Under the pieces are notes generated by a model. It saw only the letters and a program-made list of their open reading frames with translations, was not told the DNA's origin and ran no database searches. A stretch of DNA of 64,000 nt from Paludibacteraceae bacterium (lineage in GTDB: Bacteria > Bacteroidota > Bacteroidia > Bacteroidales > Paludibacteraceae), in contig CAJOEX010000001.1 of assembly GCA_905233415.1 (NCBI GenBank), forward strand, positions 119,989 to 183,988. The letters run 5' to 3'. A program made the position numbers and the translations under genes. Below, piece after piece: positions 19,219-27,858 of the stretch (position 1 is its first letter; every line of letters starts with the position of its first letter).

Positions 19219-19367
19219 GTGAACGTGAATTTGATATTAAACTCCGCCAAGGATTGATAGACACGGCTAAGAACGTCGTTGAGCAACATCGACGTGATAA
19301 TCAACCGCTTATTTTTAGCGAGAACGGCGTCATTCAATACGTCGATCCATTCACAGTTGCCATATAA
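19215..19367 (+). CDS. Small protein coupled to the zeta-like kinase (50 aa)
   Basis: An ORF of 50 codons (MSEREFDIKLRQGLIDTAKN ... IFSENGVIQYVDP) whose ATG overlaps the stop of the kinase gene by 4 nt, so it is translationally coupled. It is acidic to neutral with a likely amphipathic helix at residues 5-28 and an extended C-terminus. I do not recognise a family. Position and size make it the natural candidate for an antitoxin or regulator of the kinase, but this is inference only. Confidence 0.6.
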   Translation: MSEREFDIKLRQGLIDTAKNVVEQHRRDNQPLIFSENGVIQYVDPFTVAI

Positions 19368-19661
19368 CCTCTCGCTGTCTCCGACAGCATAAAAACGGAG
19401 CGTCAGATCTGAGACGTAAAATGGGAGAAAGCGCAAAGCGTTGCGCAGACATATTGAAATAATGACGAAGCGTTAGCGTATTTAAGGAGTTCTTCACACA
19501 TCCACAACGTTGAATATTACTTCCGAGAATATAGCGAAACGCTCACACTACGAGTGTGGGCTTTTTGCATATATTGGAGTAATATGGGAGTGGATGCCCG
19601 AAGAACCCGATAGCAACCAAAAGTCCACACTTTTACATGGAACTAATTAAAACTAATAGAT
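19368..19661 (+). promoter_or_regulatory. Long leader with hairpins before the LRR surface-protein gene
   Basis: 294 nt without a gene. It contains the hairpin GCGCAA-AGCG-TTGCGC (19432-19447), two related segments around AAGCGTTGCGC and AAGCGTTAGCG, and near 19550-19578 a 9-bp stem GCTCACACT/AGTGTGGGC followed by TTTTT, which looks like an intrinsic terminator or attenuator about 85 nt before the start codon. No TAnnTTTG promoter was found, so expression may come from the zeta-kinase promoter through this attenuator. Confidence 0.45.
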
Positions 19662-22600
19662 ATGGAAATCCTTACTATTCATGCTCTGCGTGAGCAACAA
19701 AAATCATTACTTCTCTTATTGTTTGCTGTAATGGCAGGCACAAACACACTATTTGCCGATTATTATCGTGTTAAGATTGACGATTTAATATACAATCTCT
19801 ATACGAGTAACAATACGGCGGAGGTCACTTATAAAGCACAGAACATGTCTGTCCCCTATGATTTTACAACGATTAACATTCCTGAAAATGTGGTATATAG
19901 TGGTATAGTGTATCATGTAACAAGAATTGGGAACTACACATTTCAGCGCTGTACTGCTCTGACATCCATCACAATCCCAAACAGCGTTACATTTATAGGA
20001 GACAAAGCATTCTCAAATTGTACAAGTCTATCATCAATAGAGCTCCCTAATAGCGTTACCTATCTTGGAGAATATGCCTTCTCTGAGTGTACTAATTTAA
20101 CCTCTATAGCTTTGTCGAATAGTGTTATGAGCATAAGTAATTATGCTTTCTATAAATGTACTAATTTATCCTCGTTCACAATTCCAGAAGGTGTAACAAG
20201 TATAGGACATGATGTTTTTACAAATTGTAGCAGCTTGACATCTATAGTTGTTGCCCCTGAAAATACCAATTATAGTTCTATAGGTAATATATTATTTAAT
20301 AAGGACAAAACAAGACTTGTATTTTGTGTTAATAACTTTCAAGGAGCCTATACAATACCTAATAGTGTTACAAGTATAGGCGATTATGCGTTTACAAACT
20401 GTACAGGTCTTACGTCTATATCGATTCCTGAGAGCGTCAAAAGCATTGGAAGTAACGCCTTCTCTTATTGCAACGGCTTGACCTCTGTTGAAATTCCCAA
20501 TAGTGTGGATTCTGTCGGAAATGAAGTGTTCTACAATACTAGATTGACTACGCCAGTGTATAACGAGAAGTTGTTTATATACATGCCGTACTTCTATTTC
20601 TCCGAATCAGTGGATTCATATACCATCCCGGGCGGAATAGAAACTATTTGTAATGGGGCATTCTCTGATTGCGAACAAATGCGCTCAATTACCCTTTCTA
20701 ATAGCGTCAAAACAATTGGTGATTATGCATTCTCCAGCTGCGTTTTTTTGAGTTCCGTAACACTATCAGAACAGCTGAAAAGCATAGGGGAACTTGCCTT
20801 CCATGGGTGTGGCTATTTAAATACGATTAAGCTGCCCAATAGTGTTTCATATATTGGGAGAAACGCATTTGCAGATACTCCGATAATGGATAATGAGGAC
20901 AACTGGCATAATGACGCTCTTTGTTTAGGCCGATGGTTAATTAGGTTAAGAAATGTATCTGGTGAATATACAATCCCAGATAGCATAATGTATTTATACA
21001 ACGACGCACTATCGGAGTGTACATTCAATGGTTTAAAAACAATAACTATTCCGGAAAGTGTCATTAGAATAGGAGATGATGCTTTCTGGTCAGGTGTATA
21101 TGAGTACAATAATCCGTTAACGCTTATTTTTAAATCGGTAATTCCACCGGATTTTATGGAATCGCAAATCTTTGGACAAAATCTACCAACTATTTACGTA
21201 CCGTGTGGGGCGCTGGAAAATTATCAAGACGCTTTAGATAAGTACTACTTACGCGAATGTGTTAAGTACGCTCCCTCTCCATATATAATTACTGCAGTAG
21301 CCTTCGGAAAAGGTCATGTTCAAAAAGACGAGAGTAACGTTTGTGAAACTAAAATTGAAGCTATTCCTGATTATGGTTATCACTTTACGCAGTGGAATGA
21401 TGAGAATACCGAAAATCCACGTTACATAAAACTTACGCATGATACTACATTTGCAGCTGCTTTCGATAAAAATACATATACCATCACTACAGCTGTCAAT
21501 AATGCTGAATATGGTAGCGTGTCAGATGACGTAAGTGCACTATATTTAGATGAAATACAAATTTCGGCGACAGCTAATTACGGTTACCATTTTGCAAAAT
21601 GGAATGATGGAAACACTTCTAATCCGCGAACCATTCAAGTCGTCCAAGATGAAACCTATACTGCTTATTTTGAGAAGAACACCTATAACGTAACTTGCTA
21701 CAGCGAAAATAAAGAAATGGGCTATGTGACAAAAACTAACGCTTCTCAATATTTGGATAACGTTGTCATTACGGCTATTCCTAATTATGGCTATCATTTT
21801 ACACAATGGAATGACGGAAACACGGATAACCCACGTACATTTGTCCTCACTCAAGACACAACGTTTGCCGCCTCGTTTGCGATAGATAAAAGCGGAACGT
21901 GTGGTGATGACTTGGCTCTCAAATGGGAATATGATGACACAAACAAGTCTCTTACTATCAGCGGAAACGGAATGCTTAATAGTAATTATACGTTTGGAGT
22001 AGAAGCCCCGCAAGCCGTTGAACAATTAATTATTGCCGAAGGAGTTACAACTATTGGTAATAGCGCTTTTGCCAATTACGAAACGATAAAACACATTAGT
22101 ATTCCGACAACGGTTAAAACGATTTACGAACAAGCCTTCTATAACTGTACGGGATTAGAGCAGATCTATAATTATCGTGAAAAACCATGCGTGGCATATA
22201 GTAATACATTCGACGGTATAGATAAATTTGAATGTACCCTGCATGTTTTGTCTGCTTCCGTGGATATGTACAAAGCGGCTACAGGATGGCGTGACTTCTA
22301 TTACATTAAGACCATTGATGCAGAGGAAGTAACCGAACCTGTTGAAGATGTCATTATTACGCCTACTAACACCACCGCCGGAATTCTATGGCCCTTCATA
22401 GCGGGAGCTGTTAGTTATGAAATAGCAATACGCGATTTCTTTGGAAATGTAATTTGTCAATTAACCTTCAACGCGTCCGGACATTTGACCGGTATAGCAT
22501 TTGCTCCAAGTCGCAATCATACGCAGCAGGCTCAAACAGAAGGTTTCCGGTTCACGGTTACGGGTTTGAACAGCGGTACAACTTATAATTGGGAATTGCT

Positions 22601-22787
22601 TGCGAACGATGAAAATGGTAATCAGATAGAGAAACGTACCGGCACTTTCACGACTACAGGGATGTCTATGTCCCTTGACGAAATCGTAAATCGTAAATCG
22701 TCAAATCGTAAATTGATAATTGGTGGTCACCTTTACATCCTCCGTGACGGTCACACCTACACCGTCACCGGCGCAGAAGTGAAGTAA
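19662..22787 (+). CDS. BspA-type leucine-rich-repeat surface protein with InlB-like B repeats
   Basis: 1041 residues. Signal peptide cleaving near residue 32 (TLFA). About 65-530: LRR_5/BspA repeats of about 23 residues ([20 protein letters not shown] type). About 540-755: three divergent InlB-type B repeats with the YGYHFTQWNDGNT core. Then a second short LRR segment (LIIAEGVTTIGNSAF) and a fibronectin-like domain (GLNSGTTYNWEL). The C-terminal tail GGHLYILRDGHTYTVTG closely resembles that of the 1525-aa nuclease at 54540 and is probably a secretion/sorting signal. Near 22682-22715 the coding sequence contains AATCGTA tandem repeats. AT-rich compared with the flanks. Confidence 0.88.
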   Translation: MEILTIHALREQQKSLLLLLFAVMAGTNTLFADYYRVKIDDLIYNLYTSNNTAEVTYKAQNMSVPYDFTTINIPENVVYSGIVYHVTRIGNYTFQRCTALTSITIPNSVTFIGDKAFSNCTSLSSIELPNSVTYLGEYAFSECTNLTSIALSNSVMSISNYAFYKCTNLSSFTIPEGVTSIGHDVFTNCSSLTSIVVAPENTNYSSIGNILFNKDKTRLVFCVNNFQGAYTIPNSVTSIGDYAFTNCTGLTSISIPESVKSIGSNAFSYCNGLTSVEIPNSVDSVGNEVFYNTRLTTPVYNEKLFIYMPYFYFSESVDSYTIPGGIETICNGAFSDCEQMRSITLSNSVKTIGDYAFSSCVFLSSVTLSEQLKSIGELAFHGCGYLNTIKLPNSVSYIGRNAFADTPIMDNEDNWHNDALCLGRWLIRLRNVSGEYTIPDSIMYLYNDALSECTFNGLKTITIPESVIRIGDDAFWSGVYEYNNPLTLIFKSVIPPDFMESQIFGQNLPTIYVPCGALENYQDALDKYYLRECVKYAPSPYIITAVAFGKGHVQKDESNVCETKIEAIPDYGYHFTQWNDENTENPRYIKLTHDTTFAAAFDKNTYTITTAVNNAEYGSVSDDVSALYLDEIQISATANYGYHFAKWNDGNTSNPRTIQVVQDETYTAYFEKNTYNVTCYSENKEMGYVTKTNASQYLDNVVITAIPNYGYHFTQWNDGNTDNPRTFVLTQDTTFAASFAIDKSGTCGDDLALKWEYDDTNKSLTISGNGMLNSNYTFGVEAPQAVEQLIIAEGVTTIGNSAFANYETIKHISIPTTVKTIYEQAFYNCTGLEQIYNYREKPCVAYSNTFDGIDKFECTLHVLSASVDMYKAATGWRDFYYIKTIDAEEVTEPVEDVIITPTNTTAGILWPFIAGAVSYEIAIRDFFGNVICQLTFNASGHLTGIAFAPSRNHTQQAQTEGFRFTVTGLNSGTTYNWELLANDENGNQIEKRTGTFTTTGMSMSLDEIVNRKSSNRKLIIGGHLYILRDGHTYTVTGAEVK
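22680..22723 (+). repeat. AATCGTA tandem repeat inside the coding sequence
   Basis: Degenerate units AAATCGT run through the CDS and encode EIVNRKSSNRKLII, the linker before the C-terminal tail. The same repeat is intergenic between recJ and the amidase gene at 16164-16200. Confidence 0.75.
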
Positions 22788-22821
22788 CCATTTGACGTTT
22801 GCGCTGCAAACCATCTTAACT

Positions 22822-22859
22822 CAAAGAGTACAGAGTTTTCTGCACTCTTTGTTTATTTT
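22822..22859 (+). terminator. Terminator of the LRR surface-protein gene
   Basis: Long hairpin CAAAGAGT-a-CAGA / TCTG-c-ACTCTTTG with a GTTT loop, followed by TTTATTTT. Confidence 0.8.
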
Positions 22860-22921
22860 GTCAATTCCGTACACTAAAAAGCCGAAAAAATGCATTATTC
22901 ATGCTAATTATGACAAAAATA

Positions 22922-22953
22922 TTTGCACCATTCAACAAAAAGCACTACCTTTG
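22922..22953 (+). promoter_or_regulatory. Promoter of the ATPase gene at 23004
   Basis: TTTG (22922-22925), 20-nt spacer, TACCTTTG (22946-22953). The spacer is part of a 27-nt sequence repeated with 25 matches at 24260-24286, downstream of the gene. Confidence 0.8.
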
Positions 22954-23003
22954 CAGCGAATTTTAATTTTATTACTTTTTAATAATTATAAAATAATAAA
23001 AAT

Positions 23004-24134
23004 ATGAGACCACATGATAATCCGTTTATAATCAGCGGTTACGAAGGTGCACACTATTTCTGCGACCGTCTGACGGAAACGGAACAACTGCAACGAGAGA
23101 TTGCAAATGGGAACAATATTGCTTTGATTGCTACCCGCCGTATGGGTAAGAGCGGCTTAATTGAGCACTACTTTAGCAATCCGGAGATTCAAAAGCGATA
23201 TTATACTTTCTTTATAGACATTTATGATGCGCAATCACTTCGAGAATTGATTCAGAAACTGAGCCGTGAAATTCTATTGCGGCTTAAACCATACGGTATA
23301 CGCGTGCTGCAACGCTTTTGGGATACAATGCGTACTATTCAACCGGGAATTACTTTTTCTCCGCTTGGAGAGCCAACATTCAATGTGCAGTTAGGAGATA
23401 TAAAGCAAGAGGATACCACATTGGAAGAGATTTTTCAATATTTGGAATTAGCTGATAAACCATGTATAGTGGCAATTGATGAGTTCCAACAGATTAATAA
23501 TTTCCCAGAAAAAAATATTGAAGCCAAACTGCGTTCTTACGTGCAGCGAAGTCACAATGCGCAATTTATCTTTTCCGGCAGTCAGCGACACACAATGAGT
23601 GCGATGTTTACTAATGCCTCACGACCTTTCTACCAAAGTGTGTCTCTTATGCATTTAGGCAGCATCGAGATACAAGCATATGAAACATTTGCAAAATCTT
23701 TATTTGCAGAAAATAATCGTATTTTGAGCGATGGAGTGACAGAAAACGTTTACGCGCTCAGCTGTGGTGTAACATGGTACACACAGAAACTATTCAATAC
23801 GCTTTTTGCAGCCACCAGGGAAGGTGAAATCTGTAAGAAGGAACATGTGGCAGAAGCACTGGACTATATCATCAAAACGCAGGCATATAGTTATGAGGAG
23901 GTGTTATTCCGCTTGCCTGAGAAACAAAAGATGGTATTGATTGCTTTGGCCAAGAACGGTCCGACAAAAAGCATCACTTCCGCTGCTTTTGTCGAAAAAT
24001 ATGGCCTCCGGTCGGCAAGTACTGTTCAATCTGCAATGCGTGGATTGTTAGAGAAAGATTTTGTAACTATAGAGCAAGGGACATACTCTGTATATGACAT
24101 TTTTATGGCATATTGGATACAGCGCGAGTATTAA
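23004..24134 (+). CDS. Archaeal-type (STAND-like) ATPase
   Basis: 376 residues. The N-terminus (DNPFIISGYEGAHYFCDR) is followed by a P-loop TRRMGKSG near residue 50, a Walker B with CIVAIDEFQQI near 150, a sensor-like FIFSGSQRH, and a C-terminal winged-helix region (about 300-376). This is the pattern of the archaeal ATPase family (PF01637-like), abundant and often multicopy in gut Bacteroidales; function unknown, possibly mobile or defence related. The gene is flanked by near-identical 27-nt direct repeats, and its promoter resembles that of the second ATPase at 44465. Confidence 0.8.
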   Translation: MRPHDNPFIISGYEGAHYFCDRLTETEQLQREIANGNNIALIATRRMGKSGLIEHYFSNPEIQKRYYTFFIDIYDAQSLRELIQKLSREILLRLKPYGIRVLQRFWDTMRTIQPGITFSPLGEPTFNVQLGDIKQEDTTLEEIFQYLELADKPCIVAIDEFQQINNFPEKNIEAKLRSYVQRSHNAQFIFSGSQRHTMSAMFTNASRPFYQSVSLMHLGSIEIQAYETFAKSLFAENNRILSDGVTENVYALSCGVTWYTQKLFNTLFAATREGEICKKEHVAEALDYIIKTQAYSYEEVLFRLPEKQKMVLIALAKNGPTKSITSAAFVEKYGLRSASTVQSAMRGLLEKDFVTIEQGTYSVYDIFMAYWIQREY

Positions 24135-24259
24135 TAGTTTCTCCCGGTATACTGAAAATGCATAAAAGCCGAAAAGAGTAGTCAAAACTGCAGTAGAGCC
24201 GCCGAATCGACAGCTCAACTTGTGCAAAATAATCTAAATCTGCATTTTCTTGCCAAATT

Positions 24260-24286
24260 ATTTGTACGATTCAACAAAAAGCACTA
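24260..24286 (+). repeat. Second copy of the ATPase promoter spacer (direct repeat)
   Basis: 27 nt matching 22921-22947 at 25 positions. In this copy the -7 box is lost (TATAATGA instead of TACCTTTG). Confidence 0.75.
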
Positions 24287-24292
24287 TAATGA

Positions 24293-24323
24293 AATCAAGG
24301 CGGCTCAATAAGTCGCCTTGATT
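24293..24323. terminator. Bidirectional terminator between ATPase and nfeD
   Basis: Perfect 10-bp stem AATCAAGGCG/CGCCTTGATT with an 11-nt loop, in the gap between convergent genes. Confidence 0.7.
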
Positions 24324-24349
24324 GTGTTTATGTAAGAAAGGAACAGTTG

Positions 24350-24679
24350 CTATTCCTTCTTGAGGTTTTCGATTTTCTTTCCGGGCGCTGCCAACTCTAC
24401 ATTAGAGTCAATCGTTGTGTCCAACGCCATTTTATCGATGGCATGGCTACGGAAGAAGCCATAGATTGCCAATCCGGTCAGCACTAATGCAGCAGCGAGC
24501 GTCACATGACCTGCCCACGGATAAAGCGGAGCCAGTTTGAGATATGCCACTACTACGCTGCCTGCCAAACAGGCAAACCCGGACACGCCCGCAATACCGA
24601 AACCGGGCAACAGGAACATTTCAGCCACTAACAGACCTACTCCGAACACTAATAAAAGAATAACAATAGCAATATACAT
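24350..24679 (-). CDS. NfeD-like membrane protein, C-terminal domain missing
   Basis: 109 residues from the ATG at 24679. Three to four hydrophobic segments (YIAIVILLLVFGVGLLVAEM, GIAGVSGFACLAGSVVVAYL, HVTLAAALVLTGLAIYGFF) followed by HAIDKMALDTTIDS, the sequence that in Bacteroidetes NfeD proteins of about 150-160 residues leads into the OB-fold domain. Here it stops 21 residues later, so the OB-fold is absent. NfeD partners flotillins such as FloA; floA lies 6.4 kb downstream on the same strand instead of adjacent. The stop codon overlaps a small inverted repeat, AAGGAA/TTCCTT. Confidence 0.75.
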   Translation of the reverse strand: MYIAIVILLLVFGVGLLVAEMFLLPGFGIAGVSGFACLAGSVVVAYLKLAPLYPWAGHVTLAAALVLTGLAIYGFFRSHAIDKMALDTTIDSNVELAAPGKKIENLKKE

Positions 24680-24700
24680 AACCAAAACGTTTTAACGCTG

Positions 24701-24732
24701 CAAAGATACAACATTATTTGCATTTATGCAAA
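24701..24732 (-). promoter_or_regulatory. Promoter of the nfeD-like gene
   Basis: Minus strand TTTG (24729-24732), 20-nt spacer, TATCTTTG (24701-24708), about 22 nt before the ATG. Confidence 0.8.
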
Positions 24733-24754
24733 TTTTAGATGCTTTTTTATGATA

Positions 24755-24781
24755 TATAAAGAAATCCGCAAATGCGGATTC
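24755..24781 (-). terminator. Terminator of tRNA-Met
   Basis: On the minus strand the stem AATCCGCA/TGCGGATT with a TT loop, followed by TCTTTATAT, 5 nt after the tRNA 3' end. Confidence 0.7.
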
Positions 24782-24785
24782 CTTG

Positions 24786-24859
24786 TAGCGGGGCCCGGGA
24801 TTGAACCGGGGACCTCATGATTATGAATCATGCGCTCTAACCAGCTGAGCTACCCCGCC
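24786..24859 (-). tRNA. tRNA-Met (CAT), elongator type
   Basis: 74 nt. The cloverleaf is complete: acceptor GGCGGGG/CCCCGCT (first pair G-U) plus A73, D arm GCTC/GAGC, anticodon stem CATGA/TCATG with loop TTCATAA (anticodon CAT), T arm CCCGG/CCGGG. The anticodon stem lacks the three G-C pairs of initiators. A lysidine-modified tRNA-Ile(CAT) cannot be excluded by eye. It lies about 105 nt downstream of metG on the same strand but has its own promoter. Confidence 0.9.
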
Positions 24860-24877
24860 TCGCTTCAAAAGCGGCTG

Positions 24878-24909
24878 CAAAAGTACTGCTTTTATTTCAT
24901 ATACACAAA
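24878..24909 (-). promoter_or_regulatory. Promoter of tRNA-Met
   Basis: Minus strand TTTG (24906-24909), 20-nt spacer, TACTTTTG (24878-24885). Confidence 0.8.
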
Positions 24910-24963
24910 TTTTTCTGCGTTTTTTTGTAAAAAAGTAGCACTTTCTCCTTTTATAAAGCAATT

Positions 24964-27036
24964 TTAACCTACGCTTACACCATCTTTTACAACACGTGAA
25001 GTAGTCGTTACCACTAATTTGCCATCTGCGTCAACAGCAGACAAAATCATGCCTTGACTTTCAATACCCATCATCTTGCGGGGCGGGAAGTTGGCTATAA
25101 ACAGCACTTGTTTGCCAATCAGTACAGACGGGTCCGGATAAGACTGCGCGATACCGCTCAATATGGTTCTTTCTCCGTTTCCATCGGACAACTTGAATTG
25201 CAGCAGTCTTTCTGATTTCTTTACCGGCTGGCAATCCAAAACCGTAGCAACACGGATATCCAATTTGTCAAAATCATCGATGGATGCGGGACTTTTTATC
25301 TCTTGCGGCTTCCAATTGGCCAATTCTGCTTGCTTGGCAACCTCATCATTTTCCTGCTTAATCCTTGCCAATCTGTCCAGTTGGTTTTGAATCGGTCCGT
25401 CTTCAATCTTTTCAAAGAGCAATGACACTTCGCCTAACGGAGCACCAGCAGACAATAAATCAAGCGAACCAAGTGCATCCCACTCAACATCTTTGAGACC
25501 GAGCATAGTACGCAGTTTGGCCGATGAGAAAGGCAAGAACGGCTCAAAAGCAATAGACAAGTTTGCCGCAATCTGCAGAGCAAGGTTCAAAATCGTTGCC
25601 GTGCGAGCCATATCTGTCTTGGCAAGTTTCCACGGCTCGGTATCTGCCAAGTACTTGTTTCCGATGCGGGCAAGATTCATGGCTTCCTTGAGTGCGTCAC
25701 GGAAACGGAAGTCCTCCAATAGCGATTCAAGTTGTGCTTTGACATTCTTGAACTCATCAATTGTCTGACGGTCATATTCGGTGAAATCGGAAGAATTCGG
25801 CACTTTTCCTTCAAAATATTTGTTCGTCAGAACCAGCGCACGGTTCACAAAGTTACCGTAAATCGCCACCAGCTCATTATTGTTGCGCGCCTGAAAATCT
25901 GCCCACGTGAAATCATTGTCTTTCGTTTCCGGCGCATTGGCTGTCAGCACATAGCGCAACACGTCTTGCTTACCCGGGAAATCGTCCAAATACTCATTCA
26001 ACCAAACCGCCCAGTTCCGCGAAGTCGAAATCTTATCACCTTCAAGGTTGAGGAATTCATTCGACGGCACATTGTCCGGCAGAATATACGAGCCTTCCGC
26101 TTTTAGCATGGTCGGGAATACTATGCAATGGAAAACGATATTGTCTTTTCCGATGAAATGGATAAGCCGTGTCGTTTCGTCCTTCCACCACGTTTCCCAT
26201 TTTCCGAAACGCTCAGGTTGAGCATCGCAGAGTTCCTTCGTGTTGGAGATATAGCCGATGGGAGCATCAAACCAAACGTACAAGACTTTGCCCTCCGCTC
26301 CTTCAACCGGAACAGGGATTCCCCACTCCAAGTCACGGGTCACGGCACGGGGGCGCAAACCGCCGTCTAACCACGACTTACATTGCCCATACACGTTCGG
26401 ACGCCATTCCTTATGCCCTTCCAGAATCCACTTCTCCAACCATTCCTGATACTGATCCAGCGGCAGATACCAATGAGAGGTAGGTCTCTTGACGAGCGCA
26501 TTTCCTGTTTCGGCATTATACGGATTAATCAGTTCTTCCGGCGAAAGCGTCGAACCGCATTTCTCACACTGGTCGCCGTAAGCACCTGCAGCATGGCAAT
26601 GCGGACACTCACCACGGATATTGCGGTCTGTCAGGAAGTGGCCTGTTTCGGGGTCATAGAACTGTTCCGTCGTCTGCTCGATAAACTTACCCTCCTCGTA
26701 TAGTTTGCGGAAGAAATCAGATGCAAACTTATGATGAATGGCACTCGTAGTACGCGAATACACATCAAACGAAATACCGAATCGCTCAAAACTGGATTTA
26801 ATGAGTTCATGGTAACGGTCCACAACCTGTTGGGTGGTAATTCCCTCTTTGCGGGCACGGATAGTAACAGGAACACCGTGTTCGTCACTACCACCGACAA
26901 AAAGGACCTCACGCCCTTTGAGACGAAGATACCGCACATAAATGTCTGCCGGCACATATACACCCGCCAAATGCCCGATATGAACAGGGCCGTTGGCATA
27001 AGGAAGAGCTGTTGTTACAAGAGTACGTTTGAACAT
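24964..27036 (-). CDS. metG: Methionyl-tRNA synthetase
   Basis: 690 residues, the long form. Class I signature HIGH at 19-22, a zinc knuckle with CPHC and CEKC, a KMSKS-loop variant KISTS near residue 345, the anticodon-binding helical domain, and a C-terminal EMAP/Trbp111-like tRNA-binding domain (about 580-690, [20 protein letters not shown]). It starts 3 nt after the cdaA stop, in the operon folP-cdaA-metG, and its tRNA lies just downstream. Confidence 0.96.
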   Translation of the reverse strand: MFKRTLVTTALPYANGPVHIGHLAGVYVPADIYVRYLRLKGREVLFVGGSDEHGVPVTIRARKEGITTQQVVDRYHELIKSSFERFGISFDVYSRTTSAIHHKFASDFFRKLYEEGKFIEQTTEQFYDPETGHFLTDRNIRGECPHCHAAGAYGDQCEKCGSTLSPEELINPYNAETGNALVKRPTSHWYLPLDQYQEWLEKWILEGHKEWRPNVYGQCKSWLDGGLRPRAVTRDLEWGIPVPVEGAEGKVLYVWFDAPIGYISNTKELCDAQPERFGKWETWWKDETTRLIHFIGKDNIVFHCIVFPTMLKAEGSYILPDNVPSNEFLNLEGDKISTSRNWAVWLNEYLDDFPGKQDVLRYVLTANAPETKDNDFTWADFQARNNNELVAIYGNFVNRALVLTNKYFEGKVPNSSDFTEYDRQTIDEFKNVKAQLESLLEDFRFRDALKEAMNLARIGNKYLADTEPWKLAKTDMARTATILNLALQIAANLSIAFEPFLPFSSAKLRTMLGLKDVEWDALGSLDLLSAGAPLGEVSLLFEKIEDGPIQNQLDRLARIKQENDEVAKQAELANWKPQEIKSPASIDDFDKLDIRVATVLDCQPVKKSERLLQFKLSDGNGERTILSGIAQSYPDPSVLIGKQVLFIANFPPRKMMGIESQGMILSAVDADGKLVVTTTSRVVKDGVSVG

Positions 27037-27039
27037 ATA

Positions 27040-27858
27040 TCACTTAAATTTTATATTCTTGAAGTTCATATTTTTCAAATTCCATAAACCGGAATTATCG
27101 CTGACGGCAAAAGCATCAGACAGCACACGAATCAGTTCGTCACGGTTGACATGACGAATCTGAGCGTCTTGGGCAATGGCTATTTTACCCGTTTCTTCCG
27201 ATACAACAATCGCTATTACATCCGTATTCTTCTCCGCCAAACCGAGTGCTGCACGATGCCGCAAACCGAAACTCTTTGGGATATTCTGTTGTTTGGAAAC
27301 CGGCAAAATACATGCAGCAGAGTGCAAACGATTGCCAACAATAAACAATGCCCCGTCATGCAATGGTGTATTTTTGAAAAATATATTCTCTATCATCGGT
27401 GCTGAAATAGCCGCATCAATAAACTCGCCGGTATCGGTATATTCCTTGAGTTCATTATCAGCAGCAAGCACAATAAGAGCACCTGTTTTCGTTTTTGACA
27501 TATGTTCACACGCCAGAACGATTTGATCCACATATGCTTCTGACTGCTGGGTACGGCGTGACAATGGATGCCAATTACTGAACCGTGCACCGACACGATA
27601 AAAGAAGCCGCGTATCTCTTCTTGGAAAATGACAATAAGCGCAATAGCTCCGACACTGATAATACGGTCAAACAGAGCACCCGTCAATTCAAGTTCAAAA
27701 ACATAACTGACAAGATACCATGCGACCACAAACGCCAGAATCCCCCAGAAAAGGTTAGCCGCTCCTGAACGGCGTAACAGAACAAACATCTCGTAGAAGA
27801 TGAGTGCTACGAGGAGAATGTCAATAACGTCCTTTATGCCAAATTGAAATCCTATCAT
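27040..27858 (-). CDS. cdaA: Diadenylate cyclase CdaA
   Basis: 272 residues. Three N-terminal membrane helices (residues 10-85), then a DAC (DisA_N) domain with TPLHDGALFI and the GLRHRAALG motif, which bind ATP and make cyclic di-AMP. The start overlaps the folP stop by 4 nt. In Bacteroidetes this gene commonly follows folP (from memory), so the pair is a conserved neighbourhood. Cyclic di-AMP controls potassium and osmotic homeostasis in other bacteria. Confidence 0.93.
   Translation of the reverse strand: MIGFQFGIKDVIDILLVALIFYEMFVLLRRSGAANLFWGILAFVVAWYLVSYVFELELTGALFDRIISVGAIALIVIFQEEIRGFFYRVGARFSNWHPLSRRTQQSEAYVDQIVLACEHMSKTKTGALIVLAADNELKEYTDTGEFIDAAISAPMIENIFFKNTPLHDGALFIVGNRLHSAACILPVSKQQNIPKSFGLRHRAALGLAEKNTDVIAIVVSEETGKIAIAQDAQIRHVNRDELIRVLSDAFAVSDNSGLWNLKNMNFKNIKFK

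Noticed and set aside
19385..19660. TPP riboswitch-like leader
   Set aside because: A CTGAGA string is present, but the other conserved TPP riboswitch parts are missing and the downstream gene is a surface protein.
22792..23007. 71-codon ORF after the LRR surface-protein gene
   Set aside because: It spans a terminator hairpin and the promoter of the next gene, starts with TTG and has no protein character.
22921..24286. Insertion sequence around the ATPase gene
   Set aside because: Direct repeats are present, but no transposase and no terminal inverted repeats were found, so only a cassette-like unit is proposed.
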